From an uncultured Treponema sp. (lineage in GTDB: Bacteria > Spirochaetota > Spirochaetia > Treponematales > Treponemataceae): DNA of 7,284 bases. Below are positions 1 to 5,778 of this stretch, piece after piece. A program made the position numbers and the translations under genes. Positions within the stretch are counted from its first letter, which is position 1, and each line of letters begins with the position of its first letter. The notes beneath the pieces were generated by a model. That model saw only the letters and a list, made by a program, of their open reading frames with translations, had not been told where the DNA came from and did not search any database. The stretch lies in contig CAJPTT010000114.1 of assembly GCA_905373565.1 (NCBI GenBank), forward strand, positions 1 to 7,284. Reading direction: 5' to 3'.

Positions 1-1
1 A

Positions 2-64
2 TCCGGCTCACTCGGGTTCGGCGGCCACAACGGTGTGCTGGTGTTTAAAAAAGTAAAGGCGTAA
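2..64 (+). CDS. fabF: 3-oxoacyl-[ACP] synthase II, C-terminal end only (partial)
   Basis: Only the last 20 codons and the TAA stop are inside the window; the gene begins upstream. The readable tail contains GFGGHNGVLVFKK. This is the hallmark C-terminus of FabF/KAS II condensing enzymes, where the N-[ST]-x-GFGGHN-x-x-LVF-KK segment forms part of the active-site wall near the malonyl-ACP site. The enzyme elongates acyl-ACP chains in cytoplasmic type II fatty acid synthesis. The finding of fabZ about 2.4 kb downstream on the same strand supports the call, because fabF and fabZ often belong to one cluster. FabB would be the main alternative, since the two share this tail. The fragment is too short to judge anything else about the protein. 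Confidence 0.85.
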   Translation, partial: SGSLGFGGHNGVLVFKKVKA

Positions 65-70
65 AATGTT

Positions 71-118
71 AAGCGCCGAGACGGTATCGTTTCGACAGCT
101 CAGAGAGCGCTTTTCTTT
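71..118 (+). terminator. possible intrinsic terminator after fabF
   Basis: The arms AAGCGC (71-76) and GCGCTT (107-112) pair perfectly. They enclose a second hairpin, CGAGACG (77-83) with CGTTTCG (88-94), which has one G-T wobble and a GTAT loop. The 3' arm runs into TTTTCTTT (111-118). It lies seven bases past the fabF stop and before the next promoter, as expected for a terminator. The outer stem is short and the T-tract is interrupted, so this is tentative. Confidence 0.4.
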
Positions 119-131
119 GAAAATTTAATAC

Positions 132-159
132 TTGCAAAAGGATGATGATATGCTATAAT
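132..159 (+). promoter_or_regulatory. sigma-70-type extended -10 promoter for the chemoreceptor-fabZ unit
   Basis: A perfect TATAAT lies at 154-159, preceded by TGC to give the extended -10 form TGnTATAAT (151-159). The upstream hexamer TTGCAA (132-137) matches four of six -35 positions with a 16-bp spacer. Transcription would start near 166, giving a leader of about 200 nt before the chemoreceptor ATG at 365. The -35 lies inside TACTTGCAAA, a 10-mer repeated upstream of the znuA-like gene. Confidence 0.7.
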
Positions 160-173
160 TAAATACAAGAGAA

Positions 174-264
174 CTGTCCAAAGACTGAGTCGCAATCCGT
201 GTTAGCGGATACGATAAATCATTTCCTTACAGAAAAAGCCGATAGGCTTTCAGGTTTTGGACAG
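174..264 (+). ncRNA. structured 5' leader, predicted three-way junction (class unknown)
   Basis: The predicted transcript can close a 9-bp stem, CTGTCCAAA (174-182) with TTTGGACAG (256-264). Two hairpins lie inside it: ATCCG/CGGAT (195-199 and 206-210) and AAAGCC-GATA-GGCTTT (235-250). Together they form a three-way junction between the promoter and the chemoreceptor. I compared it from memory with the c-di-GMP, purine, TPP, SAM and preQ1 riboswitch signatures and did not recognise any. It has no T-tract, so it is not an ordinary terminator. It could be a regulatory leader, an mRNA-stabilising structure, or a copy of a dispersed intergenic repeat. The base pairing is seen directly; any function is inference. 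Confidence 0.4.
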
Positions 265-309
265 CCTCGTTCCTAAATATTTATTTTATTGAAAAAAGGT
301 ATAAAAGTT

Positions 310-375
310 ATGAAAAGTTCGTATTACTGTGTGGCGGCGACTCTGTGCCCAAAGCGAGGTTGCTATGCTTACTAA
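310..375 (+). CDS. possible 21-codon leader ORF overlapping the chemoreceptor start
   Basis: An ATG at 310 opens a 21-residue frame, MKSSYYCVAATLCPKRGCYAY, ending at TAA 373-375. It runs in a different frame across the chemoreceptor ATG (365-367) and stops 8 bases past it. A weak purine-rich stretch, AAAGG (295-299), lies about ten bases upstream. Three cysteines are notable, but no amino-acid run suggests classical attenuation. If translated, it could couple ribosomes to the chemoreceptor start, or it may be chance. No family is recognised. Confidence 0.2.
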   Translation: MKSSYYCVAATLCPKRGCYAY

Positions 376-2470
376 AAAAACAAGAAAACGTTTTTCCATT
401 CACAAAAGGTTAATGCTTATTTTCGGCTGTTTACTTACAATTGCTGCAATAGCGGGGAGCCTTATTGCGATTCGCACTGCTCGTAAAGCCGTAACCGAAA
501 AAATTGAAACGCATCTTATTGATAAAGCGAATGATGTTTCAAAAATTATTGACAGCCGTATTGCTTCCGTTTTTCAATTCCTTGAAGGTATCCAAAATAT
601 GGAGGGGATGCAAGACGAACAGTTGACATTTGCGGAAAAAAGCGCTCTGTTTGCTTCTTCCATCGCACGTAAAAACATAAAAAATTTCGGCGTCAGCGAT
701 GCAGCAGGAATCCGCTATGCTTCCGACGGAACTTCTGCCTCTATAGCGGATAGAGACTGGTTTAAAACCGCAAGCGCCGGACATCCGGCTGCTTTTGAGC
801 CGCATATTTCGCGGTCGACGCATACATTGCAGATACTGTTCGCCGTACCGATTTATGACACCCGGCAGCGGGTAATCGGTGTTTTTGACGCGCTTTTTCC
901 CAGTTCTCTGTTAAGCAATGAAATTAAAGATATTGTTGTCGGCAAAACCGGCGAATGTTATGTGCTTGGTTTAACCGGCAAGATGATTGCTCATAAAAAC
1001 CAAGAATTTATAGAAAAATCATATAATATAATAGAAAGCGCAGCGAATAAAGCCGAGCTGACTTCTGTTGCAGCGTTTTTGCGTCATGCCTTAAAGACGG
1101 AAGAAAGCGAAGTAGGGTATTATACCTATCAAGGGAAGCCGTATATCGCCTCTTATGCTACTATCAAAACAACCGGTTGGACGGTCATCATCGAAGCGCC
1201 GCTTAATGAATTCATGGAAACAGTTGATGCCTTACAAAAGACACTGCTTATCTTCGGCATAGTTATTTTATTGGTTGCGCTTGTTATTATCTATTTTGCC
1301 GCGCTTAGTATCGTAAAACCGATTAAAACAACCGTTTCCGCTTTAAAAAATATCGCTCAAGGCGAAGGAGACCTTACCGTCCGCTTACCGGTACGCGGGA
1401 ATGATGAAATTACCGATATGTCCGAATACTTTAACGAAACGATTAAAAAAATCGGTATGTCAATACGGTCGGTAAGTGTCAACAGCAGATTGATGGAAGA
1501 AGTCGGAAGCGAACTTGCCGCTAATATGACCGAAACGGCAAGCGCCATCTACCAAATCAGTACCAATATCGAGAACGTAAAAAAACAAGTGATGGCGCAA
1601 TCAAAAAGCGTTATTGAAATCGGAACTTCGCTGCAAGCCATGAGGCGAACGACTGAAAAATTGGACTCCCATGTTGATATACAAACCGAATCGATTGACG
1701 CTTCTCTTGTTTCAGTTGAGCAAATGGAAAAAAGCATTCATACGGTAAACAGCGGTATAGAAAAGAATTTACGGATACTTGACGAATTGAACAAAGCCAC
1801 CGGTAACGGCAAAGCAACGATTTCCGACTCCGTAAGTTTGAGTAAAGCGGTTGACGAAAGCTCCGTAGTCCTTTTGGAAACCAGTACCGTTATTCAAAAT
1901 ATTGCTGCGCAAACCAATCTGCTTGCGATGAATGCAGCGATCGAAGCTGCCCATGCCGGAGAATCGGGTAAGGGTTTTGCCGTTGTTGCCGGAGAAATAC
2001 GGAAACTCGCCGAAGAATCCAGCGCTCACGGTAAAAATATTACAAATATCCTGCAAGGACTAAAGACCAAAATAGAGCGGGTAACGGCTTCGGCTGAATC
2101 AATCGAGACTCAATTCGATACTATTTTTGCTCTTGTTGAAAAAACGAAAAATCAAGAACAGGTGATTATGCATGCGATGCAGGAGCAAAGAAACGGCAGT
2201 GCACATATTGTACAGGCTATGGAAAAAATCGGAAGTATGTCCCATGAAGTACAAAAAGTATCGCAAGAAATGCTGAAAGGGAACACAGCCGTTTCCGATG
2301 AAATGAAAATACTTGCCGCAATGTCGGATACTATTGCATGCAGTATGAACGAAATGGCTGCCGGCGCTGCGCAGATCAACCAAGCCGTGCAGGAAGTCAA
2401 TGAGATTTCGCAGAAAAATAAAAGCAGCATTCAAAATTTATCCGAAGAGGTCGGTAAGTTTAAGGTATAA
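365..2470 (+). CDS. methyl-accepting chemotaxis protein, dCache-HAMP-MCP architecture
   Basis: A 701-residue transmembrane chemoreceptor that would signal through CheW/CheA to the flagellar motor. After a basic N-terminus come TM1 (about 16-36), a periplasmic sensor (about 37-290) and TM2 (about 293-316). A HAMP domain begins at VKPI (317-320), followed by a long coiled-coil signalling domain to the end. The sensor has double-Cache features: DRDWF at 129-133, then PIYD and a VIGVFDALF strand ending near 177. The Arg-x-Trp-Phe set recalls amino-acid-binding dCache_1 sensors. The aspartate after GV is offset by one (Phe174, Asp175), so the ligand cannot be assigned. The signalling tip includes NLLAMNAAIEAAHAGE and GFAVVAGEIRKLAEES (His530 and Gly532 near the bend). 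There is no CheR-binding pentapeptide; the end is VGKFKV. I chose ATG 365 because GAGG (356-359) lies 5 nt upstream; a GTG at 329 would add 12 residues without a good ribosome site. fabZ follows after 13 nt. Confidence 0.95.
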   Translation: MLTKKTRKRFSIHKRLMLIFGCLLTIAAIAGSLIAIRTARKAVTEKIETHLIDKANDVSKIIDSRIASVFQFLEGIQNMEGMQDEQLTFAEKSALFASSIARKNIKNFGVSDAAGIRYASDGTSASIADRDWFKTASAGHPAAFEPHISRSTHTLQILFAVPIYDTRQRVIGVFDALFPSSLLSNEIKDIVVGKTGECYVLGLTGKMIAHKNQEFIEKSYNIIESAANKAELTSVAAFLRHALKTEESEVGYYTYQGKPYIASYATIKTTGWTVIIEAPLNEFMETVDALQKTLLIFGIVILLVALVIIYFAALSIVKPIKTTVSALKNIAQGEGDLTVRLPVRGNDEITDMSEYFNETIKKIGMSIRSVSVNSRLMEEVGSELAANMTETASAIYQISTNIENVKKQVMAQSKSVIEIGTSLQAMRRTTEKLDSHVDIQTESIDASLVSVEQMEKSIHTVNSGIEKNLRILDELNKATGNGKATISDSVSLSKAVDESSVVLLETSTVIQNIAAQTNLLAMNAAIEAAHAGESGKGFAVVAGEIRKLAEESSAHGKNITNILQGLKTKIERVTASAESIETQFDTIFALVEKTKNQEQVIMHAMQEQRNGSAHIVQAMEKIGSMSHEVQKVSQEMLKGNTAVSDEMKILAAMSDTIACSMNEMAAGAAQINQAVQEVNEISQKNKSSIQNLSEEVGKFKV

Positions 2471-2483
2471 TAGGGAGAAAACA

Positions 2484-2912
2484 ATGGGTGTTACAAAAGA
2501 TATTGAAGCATTACTGCCGCATCGGAAGCCGTTTTTGTTTGTTGATGAAATTATCCATACCGATGATGAGGGCAGCGAAAGTAGGTATACCTTTAAGCCG
2601 GAGGAGTTCTTTTTTAAGGGACATTTCCCCGAGTATCCGGTAGTACCCGGTGTCGTATTGGTAGAAACAATGGCTCAGGCAGGCGGCGCAGCGCTCAGTT
2701 CAATGGGAAAGTTTGAAAAAGGCGCACTGTTCTTTTTGGCTACTATCGACAAGGTGAAGCTTCGTGCACAGGTACGCCCGGGAGATACGGTGCGCATCGA
2801 GGTAAAAAATCTACGCGTATCATCCCAAATGATTAAGCAGTCCGGTAAGCTCTACAACGGTGATGCCGTTGCTGCAGAAGCAGAATGGATGTGTTTGGTT
2901 TCAAAAAACTGA
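2484..2912 (+). CDS. fabZ: 3-hydroxyacyl-[ACP] dehydratase FabZ
   Basis: A 142-residue hot-dog-fold enzyme that dehydrates (3R)-hydroxyacyl-ACP to trans-2-enoyl-ACP in the cytoplasmic fatty acid elongation cycle. The length is normal for FabZ. The family hallmarks are clear: LPHRKPFLFVDEI (11-23), the catalytic histidine in KGHFPEYPVVPG (His47), and the catalytic glutamate in LVETMAQAGG (Glu61). The substrate-tunnel strand FFLATIDKVKLRAQVRPGD follows. The frame stays open upstream to an ATG near 2400 inside the chemoreceptor. ATG 2484 is preferred because GGGAG (2473-2477) sits 6 nt before it and the homologous N-terminus starts there. Only 13 nt separate it from the chemoreceptor stop, so it probably shares that promoter. 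The absence of FabA-type features favours FabZ over the isomerising FabA. Confidence 0.96.
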   Translation: MGVTKDIEALLPHRKPFLFVDEIIHTDDEGSESRYTFKPEEFFFKGHFPEYPVVPGVVLVETMAQAGGAALSSMGKFEKGALFFLATIDKVKLRAQVRPGDTVRIEVKNLRVSSQMIKQSGKLYNGDAVAAEAEWMCLVSKN

Positions 2913-2936
2913 CGGAAAGGTTATATACCGCATATC

Positions 2937-2975
2937 GCCGCTGAAAAATGATCAATGCTATCATCCTGAAGCGGC
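2937..2975 (+). terminator. hairpin downstream of fabZ, possible weak terminator
   Basis: GCCGCT (2937-2942) pairs with AGCGGC (2970-2975). Inside, ATGAT (2948-2952) pairs with ATCAT (2960-2964) around a CAATGCT loop. It sits 25 bases after the fabZ stop, the normal place for a 3'-end structure. What follows is GTCTATCTGTGATATTTTC, which has no proper T-tract. Termination would be inefficient or factor-dependent, or the hairpin may simply protect the mRNA end. Confidence 0.35.
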
Positions 2976-3048
2976 TGTCTATCTGTGATATTTTCTCTCC
3001 TCAAAAGTCAAAGGCGGAATAATAATTTTTGTATTATTTTCATTTTAC

Positions 3049-3107
3049 TACTTGCAAACTTTTTGCATTTATGCATACTTGCAACCGATTTGCAAATAGA
3101 ATTGCAA
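3049..3107 (+). promoter_or_regulatory. TTGCAA palindrome array, candidate operator of the znuA-like gene
   Basis: Four exact copies of the self-complementary hexamer TTGCAA start at 3052, 3079, 3090 and 3102. TTGCAT (3063) and ATGCAT (3071) fill the gap between the first two. The start-to-start steps are 11, 8, 8, 11 and 12 bp, close to one helical turn for three of the five. The first pair also makes TGCAAA-N3-TTTGCA (3053-3067), a Fur-superfamily-like dyad. The array ends 13 bases before the znuA ATG and abuts its ribosome site, so a bound repressor would block transcription or initiation. A zinc- or manganese-sensing repressor such as Zur/Fur or TroR is the natural guess; the regulator is not in the window. 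I find no convincing -10/-35 pair here, although TAGAAT (3097-3102) is a possible -10. Confidence 0.5.
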
Positions 3108-3113
3108 GAGGAG
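3107..3113 (+). promoter_or_regulatory. Shine-Dalgarno site of the znuA-like gene
   Basis: AGAGGAG lies 7 nt before ATG 3121 and is the best ribosome-binding sequence in the window. It overlaps by one base the last TTGCAA copy of the operator-like array, so protein binding there could also affect this region. Confidence 0.7.
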
Positions 3114-3120
3114 TTTTTTA

Positions 3121-4086
3121 ATGAAGAAATTGTTTTTTACAGCAGTTTGTATGATGTTTTCCGGTATTATTTCGGTAAACTTGTTTGCCAGCGGGAAAAC
3201 CGAGAAAAACATGGAAGGAAAAGTTGCCGTTGCAGCGACCTTCGATGCGATGAAGGAACTCACGGAAATCGTGGGTAAAGATAAGGTGTATGTCCATACG
3301 ATTATCCCGCCGGGAGTTGAAGCACATGATTTTGAACCAAAGGCTGGGGATTTGAAGTTCTTAATGCAGGCAAAAGCCGTCGTTTATAACGGGTTCGGTA
3401 TGGAACCGTGGCTTACGGATGCCCTTCATGCGGTAAAGCAGGATACGATAAAGACTATCTGTGCAAGCAACGGTATTAAACCGATCGAGCTCGCAGAGGG
3501 ACACCATCACCACCACCACGAAGATGGACATCACCATGAGGATAAACACGACCATGATCATGATGACGACCACGAAGCGGTTGATCCCCACGCATGGTTA
3601 AGCCTTGAATCCGCTAAGATAATGGTCAAGAATATTGCGGACGGCTTAAGCGAGATAGATCCTGCAAATACAGCTTTCTATAAGGGAAACGCCGAGGCTT
3701 TTATTGCAAAAGCCGATGCGCTTTTAGCACAATACCGCGGTAATTTTGCACAAGTTACCCATCGCCGTTTTGTTACAGGGCATGCGGCCTTCGGATATCT
3801 CTGCCGCGATTTCAACCTCGAACAGAACAGCGTCGAAGATGTATTCTCCGCAGGCGAGCCGAGCGCACAACAATTAGCAAAATTAGCGGATTATTGTAAC
3901 CAATATGGAATTACAGTTGTTTTCTCGGAAAATACCGCAAGCCCGCAAGTTTCGGCAACCTTAGCAAAAGAAGTCGGAGCCTCGGTGCAGACAATCTATA
4001 CGATTGAGTCGGCGGAGAGCGGTTTATCCTATATGGAACGGATGACCTCCAATATAGAAAAAATTTACAAAAGCCTTGCACAGTAA
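3121..4086 (+). CDS. znuA: zinc-type ABC transporter substrate-binding protein, ZnuA/TroA family
   Basis: A 321-residue exported metal-binding protein that would deliver a divalent metal, probably zinc, to an ABC importer. Residues 1-24 form a signal peptide (MKK, hydrophobic core, then NLFASG). There is no lipobox cysteine, so it is a cleaved or membrane-anchored signal rather than a lipoprotein. The cluster A-I fold is marked by three likely metal ligands: His69 in PGVEAHDFEP, His157 in VDPHAWL, and His221 in TGHAAFGY. An acidic fourth ligand is likely at Glu296 or Glu270. Between the first two histidines lies a charged loop (128-151) with 13 histidines in 24 residues. Such loops are typical of zinc-specific ZnuA proteins and absent from manganese-binding types such as T. 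pallidum TroA. The znuB and znuC partners are not adjacent: fabZ lies upstream, and a terminator and an antiporter gene lie downstream. The symbol denotes family; zinc specificity is inferred from the loop. Confidence 0.92.
   Translation: MKKLFFTAVCMMFSGIISVNLFASGKTEKNMEGKVAVAATFDAMKELTEIVGKDKVYVHTIIPPGVEAHDFEPKAGDLKFLMQAKAVVYNGFGMEPWLTDALHAVKQDTIKTICASNGIKPIELAEGHHHHHHEDGHHHEDKHDHDHDDDHEAVDPHAWLSLESAKIMVKNIADGLSEIDPANTAFYKGNAEAFIAKADALLAQYRGNFAQVTHRRFVTGHAAFGYLCRDFNLEQNSVEDVFSAGEPSAQQLAKLADYCNQYGITVVFSENTASPQVSATLAKEVGASVQTIYTIESAESGLSYMERMTSNIEKIYKSLAQ
3502..3573 (+). repeat. histidine-rich zinc loop coding segment
   Basis: This stretch encodes residues 128-151 of the ZnuA-like protein, built mainly from CAC/CAT and GAT/GAC/GAA codons. 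It has six consecutive histidines, then HHH, then an alternating His-Asp run. In ZnuA-family proteins this low-complexity loop varies in length between strains and is thought to act as a low-affinity zinc trap or sensor. The simple repeat structure could expand or contract by slippage. Confidence 0.7.
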
Positions 4087-4124
4087 GGTCAAACCTTAGG
4101 TGTCGGCTTAATACTACCAGTCCC

Positions 4125-4190
4125 GGTGATAGTCATTGCACGGCCTTTACATCTCTCCTTTAGCCGTACCTTGATTATCACCTTTTTTTT
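4125..4190 (+). terminator. intrinsic terminator after the znuA-like gene
   Basis: GGTGATAGTCA (4125-4135) pairs with TGATTATCACC (4172-4182) over 11 bp with one G-T wobble. An inner stem, ACGGC (4140-4144) with GCCGT (4163-4167), sits beyond a small internal loop. Eight consecutive T residues follow immediately (4183-4190). It lies 38 bases past the znuA stop, which isolates that gene as its own transcription unit. The long bipartite stem is larger than a minimal terminator. Confidence 0.8.
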
Positions 4191-4227
4191 GCTTTGATAC
4201 AACCATGCTTTCATTATTCTGCGGGTA

Positions 4228-4263
4228 ACACGAACATTGTACTTCCTTGTACACTGTTCGTGT
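4228..4263 (+). repeat. 15-bp inverted repeat (hairpin A of a tandem pair)
   Basis: The arms 4228-4242 (beginning ACACGAACA) and 4249-4263 (ending TGTTCGTGT) pair at 14 of 15 positions around the loop TTCCTT; the mismatch is T4237 against C4254. The next hairpin starts at the very next base. The five T residues at 4268-4272 could make this a second terminator, but four bases intervene. It may be a dispersed intergenic element, an RNA-processing site or a protein-binding dyad. Confidence 0.6.
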
Positions 4264-4287
4264 CAAGTTTTTCTAACGAAAAACTTG
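4264..4287 (+). repeat. perfect 10-bp inverted repeat (hairpin B of a tandem pair)
   Basis: CAAGTTTTTC (4264-4273) and GAAAAACTTG (4278-4287) pair perfectly around a TAAC loop. It directly abuts hairpin A with no spacer. The stem is AT-rich and has no T-tract after it on either strand, so it is not a normal terminator. The segment TTTTTCTAAC within it recurs after the terminator hairpin at the end of the window (7255-7264). Confidence 0.6.
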
Positions 4288-4300
4288 TTGCTGATTAGCA

Positions 4301-4319
4301 CCGCCGCCGTCCGTGGCGG
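4301..4319 (+). repeat. short GC-rich inverted repeat
   Basis: CCGCC (4301-4305) pairs with GGCGG (4315-4319) around a nine-base loop. It is the third hairpin in the 324-bp gap between the znuA-like and antiporter genes. That gap holds no credible ORF: it contains the terminator, the tandem hairpins, this stem and the promoter-like sequence at its end. The stem is short and may be chance. Confidence 0.3.
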
Positions 4320-4357
4320 ATATGAAAAATGACCTGATGCGTTTGCACGGCGCCTCA

Positions 4358-4386
4358 TTGACAGATACACATCTCTACATAATAAT
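4358..4386 (+). promoter_or_regulatory. promoter-like sequence for the NhaC-type antiporter gene
   Basis: A perfect TTGACA (4358-4363) is followed after 17 bp by AATAAT (4381-4386), five of six matches to the -10 consensus. Transcription would begin near 4393, giving a leader of only about 18 nt that still contains AGAAGG (4402-4407) before ATG 4411. It is the only consensus-like pair upstream of the gene and lies after the znuA terminator, as expected. Confidence 0.55.
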
Positions 4387-4410
4387 AACGGAAAGGAACG
4401 TAGAAGGCTT

Positions 4411-5745
4411 ATGCTTGAATTATGTATTCTGTTGCTGTTTTCCGTCAGTTTAATTATCTGCGTTATTCTTCACTATTCAATTTTATACGCACTGATATTC
4501 GGTTACGTGCTTTTCTTTGTATTCGGCCTTATAAAAGGCAAAACACAGAAGGATATGTTCCGCTATTCCTTCCGCGGTATCTTAACCGTAAAAAATATCC
4601 TGATAATCTTTGTGCTGATAGGCTGTATCACTGCAATATGGCGTGCGTGCGGCACCATCGCCTTTATTGTGTACTATGCTTCCATGTTTGCGGTACCGCA
4701 GGCTATGGTGTTGATCTGCTTTCTGCTATGTTGTTTTGTATCGTTTTTGATGGGCACCGCCTTCGGAAGCGCTGCCACCATCGGTGTTATCTGTATGACA
4801 TTGGCAAATAGTATGAATATTCCCGTTATGTATGCAGGGGGCGCCGTCATTTCGGGGATATTTTTCGGAGACCGCTGCTCGCCGATGTCATCGGGAGCAC
4901 ATCTCATCAGCGGATTAACGAATACCGATGTCTTCAATAATATTAAAACAATGATGAAAACAGCGCTTGTCCCCTTTATTGTAACGACTGTTCTGTATGG
5001 CATCATCGGCATTATCATCAATTCCTCCGGGGGAAATAATGGCATTATTAATTCAGGCACGGGGCACGGTATGCCTTTCCGCATCTTCGCCGATTGTTAT
5101 AACCTTTCGCTTTTTACGGCTATTCCCGCCGTTATCATCATCCTTTTTTCGTTGCTTAAAATCGATGTAAAAATAACAATGGCGATAAGCTGCCTTGCAG
5201 GGTTGTTCTGCGCCGGATTTTTTCAGCATATACATGTGGCAGAGTTGATAAAAATAGTCTTTTTCGGTTTTCATCCTCAGGATACGGAACTGGCAAAACT
5301 TATGGCCGGCGGAGGGATCGTTTCGATGATACGGGTATCCGCAATTATCTGTATTTCGTCCTGCTATTCGGGAATGTTTAAGGGAATTCATTTTTTTGAG
5401 GGAATGCAGCGGATTATGCAGCGGCTCAGTAGCCGGATTACCGCATTCGGCAGTGTGCTTACCGCCTCCGTCTTTGCTTCGGCGATTGCCTGCAATCAAA
5501 CATTGGCGATTATGCTGACCCATCAAGTCTGTGACGATCTTATAGAAGATAAAAACACCTTTGCGTCTTACTTGGAGAATACCGCTGTCGTTATTGCACC
5601 GCTTATGCCGTGGTCGATAGCAGTAAGCGTTCCGTTGACTTCTATCGGGGCGCCTGCCGCAGTGCTTTTAGCAGCCTTTTTTCTTTATTTAATCCCGCTG
5701 TGGAATCTTTTGGTGAATATCGTACGGCAGCCGAGAAAAAAATAG
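4411..5745 (+). CDS. nhaC: Na+/H+ antiporter, NhaC family
   Basis: A 444-residue polytopic inner-membrane protein with about ten or more hydrophobic segments. NhaC-family carriers exchange sodium for protons; relatives exchange malate and lactate, so the substrate is not certain. Family motifs are clear and in the usual order: GTAFGSAATIG (115-125), FFGDRCSPMSSGAHL (151-165), GGGIVSMIRV (300-309), NQTLAIMLTHQ (362-372) and LENTAVVIAPLMPWSIA (388-404). The two halves carry related signatures, as expected for an inverted-repeat carrier. The length is close to that of typical family members (about 440-480), with a basic C-terminus (RQPRKK). ATG 4411 is supported by AGAAGG three bases upstream, which is close; a better purine stretch (4390-4397) lies 13 nt away. 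A promoter-like sequence precedes it, and no regulator or partner gene adjoins it. Confidence 0.88.
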   Translation: MLELCILLLFSVSLIICVILHYSILYALIFGYVLFFVFGLIKGKTQKDMFRYSFRGILTVKNILIIFVLIGCITAIWRACGTIAFIVYYASMFAVPQAMVLICFLLCCFVSFLMGTAFGSAATIGVICMTLANSMNIPVMYAGGAVISGIFFGDRCSPMSSGAHLISGLTNTDVFNNIKTMMKTALVPFIVTTVLYGIIGIIINSSGGNNGIINSGTGHGMPFRIFADCYNLSLFTAIPAVIIILFSLLKIDVKITMAISCLAGLFCAGFFQHIHVAELIKIVFFGFHPQDTELAKLMAGGGIVSMIRVSAIICISSCYSGMFKGIHFFEGMQRIMQRLSSRITAFGSVLTASVFASAIACNQTLAIMLTHQVCDDLIEDKNTFASYLENTAVVIAPLMPWSIAVSVPLTSIGAPAAVLLAAFFLYLIPLWNLLVNIVRQPRKK

Positions 5746-5778
5746 TCCCATACTGCGGTTTCAGGTTTCGGGCTTATC

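Noticed and set aside
183..220. CTGAGTC near the leader stems as a possible hammerhead ribozyme core
   Set aside because: The hammerhead needs CUGANGA and GAAA at the junction; neither is present.
238..245. GCCGATAG resembling the flagellar sigma-28 -10 element GCCGATAA upstream of a chemoreceptor gene
   Set aside because: The nearest TAAA (215-218) is 19 bp away rather than the usual 15, the last base differs, and the sequence is explained by the AAAGCC-GATA-GGCTTT hairpin.
329..364. GTG start adding 12 residues to the chemoreceptor
   Set aside because: No good ribosome site precedes the GTG, and the ATG at 365 has GAGG at proper spacing and begins a typical basic N-terminus.
1769..2434. 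Minus-strand frames opposite the chemoreceptor signalling domain
   Set aside because: Antisense shadows of a highly conserved coding region; no start signals and no family resemblance.
2400..2483. Extended N-terminus for fabZ starting inside the chemoreceptor gene
   Set aside because: The extra 28 residues do not look like FabZ, overlap the conserved chemoreceptor C-terminus, and a well-placed GGGAG precedes ATG 2484.
2985..3278. 97-codon + strand frame overlapping the znuA-like start
   Set aside because: It is out of frame with a clear family protein, runs through the operator-like repeats and matches nothing I recognise.
4674..5526. Two minus-strand frames of 136 and 157 codons inside the antiporter gene
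   Set aside because: They are antisense shadows of well-conserved NhaC codons, without ribosome sites or recognisable domains.
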